Below, one piece after another: positions 58,932 through 63,782 of a stretch of 63,782 nt of DNA. The DNA is taken from assembly GCF_019396325.1 (NCBI RefSeq), contig NZ_JAHKRO010000049.1, positions 1 to 63,782 on the forward strand. The letters run 5' to 3'. The translations under genes were made by a program, and so were the position numbers. The stretch is from Nonomuraea ceibae (GTDB taxonomy: Bacteria; Actinomycetota; Actinomycetes; Streptosporangiales; Streptosporangiaceae). Position 1 is the first letter of the stretch. Each line of letters begins with the position of its first letter. The notes below the pieces were generated by a model. The model ran no database searches. It worked only from the letters and a program-made list of their open reading frames with translations, and had not been told where the DNA came from.

Positions 58932-61120
58932 GATCGGAAACCCTTTCGCACGACGTGACCGTGGTCGGCGGCGGCCTGGCCGGTGTCAGCGCCGCCGTGG
59001 CCGCGGCCCGGCTGGGCCGCACGGTCGCCCTGGTCACCAACCGGCCCGTCCTCGGCGGCAACTCCAGCAGCGAGGTGCGGGTCTGGGTGGTCGGCGCGAC
59101 CGGGCACGGCAGGAACCACCACGCCCGCGAGGGCGGCATCATGGGCGAGCTGTTCCTGGAGAACCAGTACCGCAACCCGCACGGCAACCCGTACTTCTGG
59201 GACACGACCGTGCTCGACCTCGTCCGGCAGGAGCCGAACATCGCGCTGTTCCTCAACACCGACGTGCGCGAGGTGACGTGTGAAGAGGGCCGGATCCGCT
59301 CGGTGACCGGCTGGATGATGGGCTCCGAACGGCTGATCACCTTCGCCTCGCCGATGTTCCTCGACTGCACCGGTGACGGGCTGGTCGGCCACCTGGCCGG
59401 CGCGAGCCACCGGATCGGCCGCGAGGGCCGCGCGGAGTACGGCGAGCCGTGGGCGCCCGAGGAGCCGGACGACATCACGCTCGGCAGCACGCTGCTGTTC
59501 TACACCAAGGACGCGGGCGAGCCGGTCCGCTACGTCCCGCCGAGCTTCGCCAAGGACATCACCACGACGTCGATCCCCGAGCGGCGCATCATCAGGGCGG
59601 GCGACAACGGGTGCGCCTACTGGTGGATCGAGTTCGGCGGCGAGCTGGACACCGTGCACGACAACGACCGCATCCGCGACGAGCTGTGGTCGGTCATCTA
59701 CGGCATCTGGGACCACATCAAGAACTCGGGCAGGTTCGACGCGGAGACCATGACCCTGGAGTGGGTGGGGGCGCTGCCGGGCAAGCGGGAGTACCGCCGC
59801 TTCCTCGGCGACCACGTGCTCACGCAGCACGACGTGCTGGGCCAGACGCCGTTCGACGACCGGGTCGCCTTCGGCGGGTGGTCGATCGACCTGCACCCGC
59901 CGCAGGGCATGTACGCGAAGGAGGACGGCGCCCGGCAGCGCTACGCCGACGGGATCTACCACATCCCCTACCGCTGCCTGTACTCGCGCGACGTGCCGAA
60001 CCTGCTCATGGCCGGGCGCAACATCTCGGCGTCGCACGTGGCGTTCGGCTCGACCAGGGTCATGGCCACCTGCGCCACGATCGGCCAGGCGGCCGGCACC
60101 GCGGCCGCCCTGTGCGTGGCCGCCGGGGTCGCGCCGAGGGAGCTGGACGCGCGCGACCTGCGGACGGCGCTCCTGCGGGAGGACGGCTCGATCATCGGCG
60201 TGCCGTACGAGGACCCCGCCGACCTCGCCCGTACGGCCGCCGCGACCGCGTCGAGCACGTTGTCCCTGCTGGAGGTGGAGACGCCGGCCGAGGCGTGGCC
60301 GCTGGCGGCCGACGCCGGGCTGGTCCTGCCGGTGGACCCGGCGCTGGACGCCGTCGAGCTCCTGCTGGACGCGGCCGCCGCGACCGAGCTGGTCGTGGAC
60401 CTCTACGACCCGGTGCTGGGCCAGAACTACGTGCCGCGGCGCCTGATCTCCACGCATCGCGTCGCGGTGGAGCCCGGGAAGAACCAGTGGATCCGGGTGG
60501 AGCCGTCCTTCCGGCCGGATCAGGCGCAGAACGCGTTCCTGCTGGTCCGCGCGAACTCCGACGTCTGCCTGCACGTCGCCGACCGGCCGACCCCCGGCGT
60601 GCTCTGCTTCACCCGGGTCCCGCTGCGCCCCCAGGACGAGGCGCCGCAGCTCCTGCGCGAGTGGACCGACGCCGGACTGCTGCGCCGCACCTTCTGCTTC
60701 CGCGCCGGCCCGACCCGCGCGTTCACGCCGTCCCGGGCGCTCGACGGCTTCCAGCGCCCGCACGCCGGACCGCACATGTGGGTGTCGGGCGAGCTGCCCG
60801 CCACCCTCGAACTGACCTGGCCCGCGCCGGTGCCGATCGGCCGCGTCGACCTGCTGGCCGACGACGACGTGAACGAGGACCTGATCAACCTGCACCACCA
60901 CCGCACGCCGTTCGAGGTCATGCCGACGCTGATCCGCGACTACCGGCTGGAGGCGCGGCAGGACGGCCGCTGGCGGACGGTGGCCGAGGTGCGCGGCAAC
61001 CGCCGGCGCCGCAACGTCCACGACCTCGGCGCGGTCACCGCCGACGCGCTGCGGGTCGTGGTCGACTCCGCCAACGGGACGCCGTACGCCCATGTCGTGG
61101 CGGTGCGCGTGTATGAGTAG
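58928..61120 (+). CDS. FAD-dependent oxidoreductase (FAD_oxidored) with C-terminal discoidin-like domain
   Basis: A 730-aa cytoplasmic flavoenzyme. FAD motif VTVVGGGLAGVSAAVAAARL at residues 10-29 and LGGNSSSEVRVW, then a long catalytic region ending NISASHVAFGSTRVMATCA. Residues about 460-730 are beta-rich; the end (PATLELTWPAPVPIGRVDLL through DALRVVVDSANGTPYAHVVAVRVYE) looks like an F5/8-type (discoidin) sugar-binding fold. It has no signal peptide although it is translationally coupled to an exported hydrolase. Same broad family as 1635-3212 but 200 aa longer. Inferred substrate: an imported oligosaccharide or glycoside. Confidence 0.83.
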   Translation: MRSETLSHDVTVVGGGLAGVSAAVAAARLGRTVALVTNRPVLGGNSSSEVRVWVVGATGHGRNHHAREGGIMGELFLENQYRNPHGNPYFWDTTVLDLVRQEPNIALFLNTDVREVTCEEGRIRSVTGWMMGSERLITFASPMFLDCTGDGLVGHLAGASHRIGREGRAEYGEPWAPEEPDDITLGSTLLFYTKDAGEPVRYVPPSFAKDITTTSIPERRIIRAGDNGCAYWWIEFGGELDTVHDNDRIRDELWSVIYGIWDHIKNSGRFDAETMTLEWVGALPGKREYRRFLGDHVLTQHDVLGQTPFDDRVAFGGWSIDLHPPQGMYAKEDGARQRYADGIYHIPYRCLYSRDVPNLLMAGRNISASHVAFGSTRVMATCATIGQAAGTAAALCVAAGVAPRELDARDLRTALLREDGSIIGVPYEDPADLARTAAATASSTLSLLEVETPAEAWPLAADAGLVLPVDPALDAVELLLDAAAATELVVDLYDPVLGQNYVPRRLISTHRVAVEPGKNQWIRVEPSFRPDQAQNAFLLVRANSDVCLHVADRPTPGVLCFTRVPLRPQDEAPQLLREWTDAGLLRRTFCFRAGPTRAFTPSRALDGFQRPHAGPHMWVSGELPATLELTWPAPVPIGRVDLLADDDVNEDLINLHHHRTPFEVMPTLIRDYRLEARQDGRWRTVAEVRGNRRRRNVHDLGAVTADALRVVVDSANGTPYAHVVAVRVYE

Positions 61121-61124
61121 AGGC

Positions 61125-61955
61125 ATGCGACGTGTCCTGGTCACCGGCGCCGCGGGCCGCATCGGCCGGGCCGTGCTCGACCTGCTCGACCGGCGGGGGA
61201 TCGCGGCCAGTGCCCTCGTGCTGGACGATCCGGGCGACCTGAAGGCCGACCGGGTCGTCGAGGGCAGCGCGACGGATCCGCACGCCGTGCGCCGCGCGCT
61301 CGACGGTGCCGACGCCGTCGTCCACCTCGCGGCGATCCCCACTCCCGAGCGGCATCCGGCCGAGGTGGTGTTCGCCACCAACACGCAGGCCACCTGCACC
61401 GTGCTGGAACAGGCGGGCCGGGCCGGGATCCGGCGGGTGTGCACGGCGGGCAGCACGGCGATCTCCGGACTGCCGTTCGCCGCGCGCACCCTCCACCCGC
61501 CGTACGTCCCGGTGGACGAGGAGCAGCCGTCACAGTCCGAGGACCCCTACGCGCTGTCGAAACAGGTCGACGAGCTGACCGCCCGGACGATGGCGCGGCG
61601 CTTCGGCATGTCGGTGGTCGTCCTGCGCCTGCCGTACGTCGGCGGCTTCGACGAGCGCCTGCTCGACTTCGCGCGAAGGTGCGAGCTGGACCCCGGCCTG
61701 CACGCGCCCGGCCTGTGGGCCTACCTGGAGACCCGCGACGCGGCGCGGGCGTGCCTGGCCGGCCTCGGCCCGGACGGCTTCCACGTCATCACCGTGGCCG
61801 CGCCGCAAACCCTGGTCTCCCACCCCACGGAGGAGCTGCTCCGCAGGTTCCACCCCACGGCCGAGCTCCGCCGCCGGCTGCCCGGGCGCACGGTCCCGCT
61901 GGACCTGACCAGGGCCGCCGCCGTCCTCGGCTTCGCCGCGGAGCTTCACGTGTGA
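61125..61955 (+). CDS. NAD-dependent sugar epimerase/dehydrogenase (extended SDR)
   Basis: A 276-aa extended short-chain dehydrogenase. NAD-binding RVLVTGAAGRIGRAVLDLL at residues 3-21 and catalytic YALSK. Size and N-terminus resemble both UDP-sugar epimerases and uronate dehydrogenases; sequence alone does not decide. ATG 61125 lies 4 bp after the FAD-gene stop; ATG 61113 is a second choice overlapping that stop. Last gene of the sugar module, followed by a hairpin at 61982-62000. Confidence 0.82.
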   Translation: MRRVLVTGAAGRIGRAVLDLLDRRGIAASALVLDDPGDLKADRVVEGSATDPHAVRRALDGADAVVHLAAIPTPERHPAEVVFATNTQATCTVLEQAGRAGIRRVCTAGSTAISGLPFAARTLHPPYVPVDEEQPSQSEDPYALSKQVDELTARTMARRFGMSVVVLRLPYVGGFDERLLDFARRCELDPGLHAPGLWAYLETRDAARACLAGLGPDGFHVITVAAPQTLVSHPTEELLRRFHPTAELRRRLPGRTVPLDLTRAAAVLGFAAELHV

Positions 61956-61981
61956 CGCGGGGCCGCCCTGCCGGAGGCGTA

Positions 61982-62000
61982 GCGGGAGAACACCTCCCGC
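61982..62000. terminator. Hairpin between convergent genes
   Basis: GCGGGAG and CTCCCGC are perfect 7-bp arms around AACAC, in the 88-bp gap between the convergent SDR and DUF418 genes. Probable bidirectional terminator; no T-tract. Confidence 0.5.
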
Positions 62001-62043
62001 ACCTCCCGGGGAGAGCAGGCCAGGTGCGGACGGCCCGCGGGGA

Positions 62044-63189
62044 TCAGCGGGACAGCCGGCGTAGGGCGATCTCGAACGGGCCCCGGTGGCCGATGCGGCG
62101 CATCCAGTCGGCCAGCACGATCGAGACCAGCCAGACCGCCACGCCGACGGCGATGACGGCGGCGGTGCCCAGGTCGCCGGCCAGGTCCAGCGTGAAGGGG
62201 TAGAACAGGGCGACGAACACGACGGACTGGAAGAGGTAGAAGGTCAGCGAGCGCCGGCCGAGCGCCGCCAGCGCGGTCGTGACCGGGCCGTGGGCGCCGC
62301 CGATCCTGACGGCGGCCAGGGCGACGGCGGCGGCCAGGGCGATGCCGCCGGTGTGACCGGTGAACGTGTGCGCGATCGCGGGCAGCCAGGTCGCGTCCGT
62401 CTTCCAGACGCCCGCCGAGATCAGCGCCATCGGCAGCCGGCCGGCGACGACCAGGGCGAGGAAGGTGAAGGTGACGCGGCGGAGCAGGGCCACGTGCCGC
62501 TCGGGGTCGTCGAGGATCCGGCGCCGGGCGGCCCAGATGCCGATCGTGATGCCGGGCACCACGAGCAGGACCACCCCCGGAGCCTTCCCCGCCCACACCA
62601 GCAGGTGCAGGAGCACCTGGCTGGGGAAGTCGTCCTTCATCATCGACGGCAGCGTCTCGGGGTGGCCGGCGACCTCGGCGGCGTGCGCCCGTACGGTCTG
62701 CCAGGCCAGCAGGCCAGTCATGGGCACCAGGGAGATCGCCGAGGTCCAGAGCAGGACCGAGTCACGGGCCCGCATGATCGGCGCCATGATCAGCAACGCC
62801 AGGCCGTAGGTGGAGACGATGTCGAGCGGCACCAGCAGCGTCGCGTGCAGGAAGCCGATGACCAGCAGCCAGAACCCCCGGCGGCGCAGCAGCTTGCGGA
62901 CCGCGAGCCAGTCGTCGCCCTTGGCGAACCGGCCGGCGGCGAGCTGGCCGAGCCCGTAGCCGAACAGGAACACGAACATCGAGCGCGCCAGGTTGTCGGC
63001 GGCGAAGACCTTGAGGAACCGGCCGAAGGTGTTGAGCGCCGCCGGGCCGAGGTCGGCGTGGCTGATGAAGACCGGCGCGTGCGCCAGCGCGATCAGCAAC
63101 AGCATGAAGCCGCGCGCCAGGTCCGGGGCGAGCGCGCGGGCTCGTGCCGGGGACGGCGCCCGCACGCTGCCCGAAGGGACGGTGGGCAT
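62044..63189 (-). CDS. DUF418-family membrane protein
   Basis: A 381-aa multi-helix protein. LARGFMLLLIALAHAPVF in the first helix, MFVFLFGYGLGQ further on, and SLTFYLFQSVVFVALFYPF near the C-terminus are typical of DUF418, a family of acyltransferase-like membrane proteins of unknown role. ATG 63189 has GGAG 7 nt upstream. It is 61 bp downstream of a P450 gene on the same strand. Confidence 0.88.
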   Translation of the reverse strand: MPTVPSGSVRAPSPARARALAPDLARGFMLLLIALAHAPVFISHADLGPAALNTFGRFLKVFAADNLARSMFVFLFGYGLGQLAAGRFAKGDDWLAVRKLLRRRGFWLLVIGFLHATLLVPLDIVSTYGLALLIMAPIMRARDSVLLWTSAISLVPMTGLLAWQTVRAHAAEVAGHPETLPSMMKDDFPSQVLLHLLVWAGKAPGVVLLVVPGITIGIWAARRRILDDPERHVALLRRVTFTFLALVVAGRLPMALISAGVWKTDATWLPAIAHTFTGHTGGIALAAAVALAAVRIGGAHGPVTTALAALGRRSLTFYLFQSVVFVALFYPFTLDLAGDLGTAAVIAVGVAVWLVSIVLADWMRRIGHRGPFEIALRRLSR

Positions 63190-63250
63190 GGGTCACTCCA
63201 GAGAGAGGGGAGGAAAGGGAACCGCGGCGTCGTCCGTCACCGGCCGGCGG

Positions 63251-63782
63251 TCAGGCGTCCCAGGTGACGGGCAGGCTCTTGACGCCGTAGATGTCGGCGA
63301 TCTCCGGGCGCAGGGCGACCTGTTCGGCGGGCACGGCCAGGCGCAGCGTGGGGAAGCGCTGGACCAGGGCCGGGAGCGCGACGCGCAGCTCCACCCGGGC
63401 GAGCTGCTGGCCGAGGCACTGGTGGATGCCGTGGCCGAAGGCCAGGTGGCCGCCGTCCTGGCGGCGCAGGTCGAGCCTGTGCGGGCCGGGGAAGCGCTCC
63501 GGGTCGCGGTTGGCGGTGCCGAGGGACAGGATGACCGTCGTCCCGGCCTTGATCGGGTGGCCGCCCAGCTCGACGTCCTCCAGCGCGACCCGCACGAACT
63601 GCTTGGCCACGCTGAGGTAGCGCAGCAGCTCCTCCACGGCGGGGCCGGCGAGCGCGGGGTCGGCGCGCAGCGCGGCGAGCTGCTCCGGGTTCTCCAGCAG
63701 CGCGAAGGCGCCGAGCGCGATCATGTTGGCGGTGGTGTCGAACCCGGCCGACAGCAGGATCAGGGCCATGCCCTTCAGCTCC
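63251..63782 (-). CDS. Cytochrome P450, C-terminal part (cut by the window edge)
   Basis: About 177 residues of a P450. The frame is open to the window end with ELKGMALILLSAGFDTT, so the ATG inside is not the start. AGFDTT is the I-helix, EELLR the ExxR motif, and FGHGIHQCLG the heme loop with the Cys ligand. The N-terminal half lies beyond 63782. It is upstream of the DUF418 gene on the same strand. Substrate unknown. Confidence 0.92.
   Translation of the reverse strand, partial: ELKGMALILLSAGFDTTANMIALGAFALLENPEQLAALRADPALAGPAVEELLRYLSVAKQFVRVALEDVELGGHPIKAGTTVILSLGTANRDPERFPGPHRLDLRRQDGGHLAFGHGIHQCLGQQLARVELRVALPALVQRFPTLRLAVPAEQVALRPEIADIYGVKSLPVTWDA

Noticed and set aside
61956..62043. 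Gene remnant CSPREVREVFSRYASGRAA on the minus strand
   Set aside because: Short, without a start, and part of a convergent gap with a hairpin; not enough to support a gene.

Overview
The window reads as chromosomal DNA of a high-GC, mycelial-type actinomycete. Codon third positions are almost all G or C. There are many LacI/LuxR/TetR/MerR/XRE regulators, lipoprotein sugar-binding proteins, Tat-exported enzymes, P450s and a 14-blade WD40 NTPase. A Streptosporangiales genus such as Nonomuraea is my guess from gene style only; there is no rRNA or marker gene to prove it. I see no tRNA, rRNA, CRISPR array, transposase, integrase or phage gene.

Layout. (1) 1-6191: a LacI repressor with three matching operators, then a tightly coupled operon of an FAD oxidoreductase, a sugar-binding lipoprotein and two permeases. 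(2) 6217-11832: lgt, an MFS exporter with a thioredoxin-reductase-like enzyme divergent from an XRE-cupin regulator, a GH-A-like TIM-barrel protein and a YczE-type membrane protein. (3) 11903-16879: an adenine-deaminase-like amidohydrolase divergent from a LysR regulator, an MHS-type transporter and a LysE exporter. (4) 16876-24658: a large XRE-nSTAND1-WD40 protein divergent from a secreted metzincin protease and a small membrane protein. (5) 24664-32412: a rhamnoside module (GH78, serine esterase, two permeases, binding protein, divergent LacI). (6) 32482-41881: secreted M28-like and cutinase-like proteins, an acyl-CoA ligase, a monooxygenase/TetR pair, a MerR/hydrolase pair, an NmrA-like reductase and a DUF3592 protein. 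(7) 41922-50880: a LuxR-type ATPase regulator, two MFS exporters, TetR, P450, and a ferredoxin-reductase fusion broken by a frameshift. (8) 51172-61955: a second oxidative sugar module (enolase-family dehydratase, LacI, binding protein, two permeases, Tat-exported GH-A enzyme, a second FAD oxidoreductase, sugar dehydrogenase). (9) 62044-63782: a DUF418 membrane protein and the end of another P450.

How it fits together. Three separate saccharide modules each have a LacI regulator, a lipoprotein receptor and two permeases but no ATPase, so they probably share an MsiK-like ATPase encoded elsewhere. Two of the three carry large cytoplasmic FAD oxidoreductases of the FAD_oxidored (PF12831-like) type. 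Module 8 adds an exported glycosidase, an NAD-dependent sugar dehydrogenase and an acid-sugar dehydratase. This looks like import of a glycoside or oligosaccharide followed by oxidative rather than kinase-based breakdown, and it is the best candidate here for an undescribed system. Inverted repeats that fit the local regulators were found beside most of the regulator genes.
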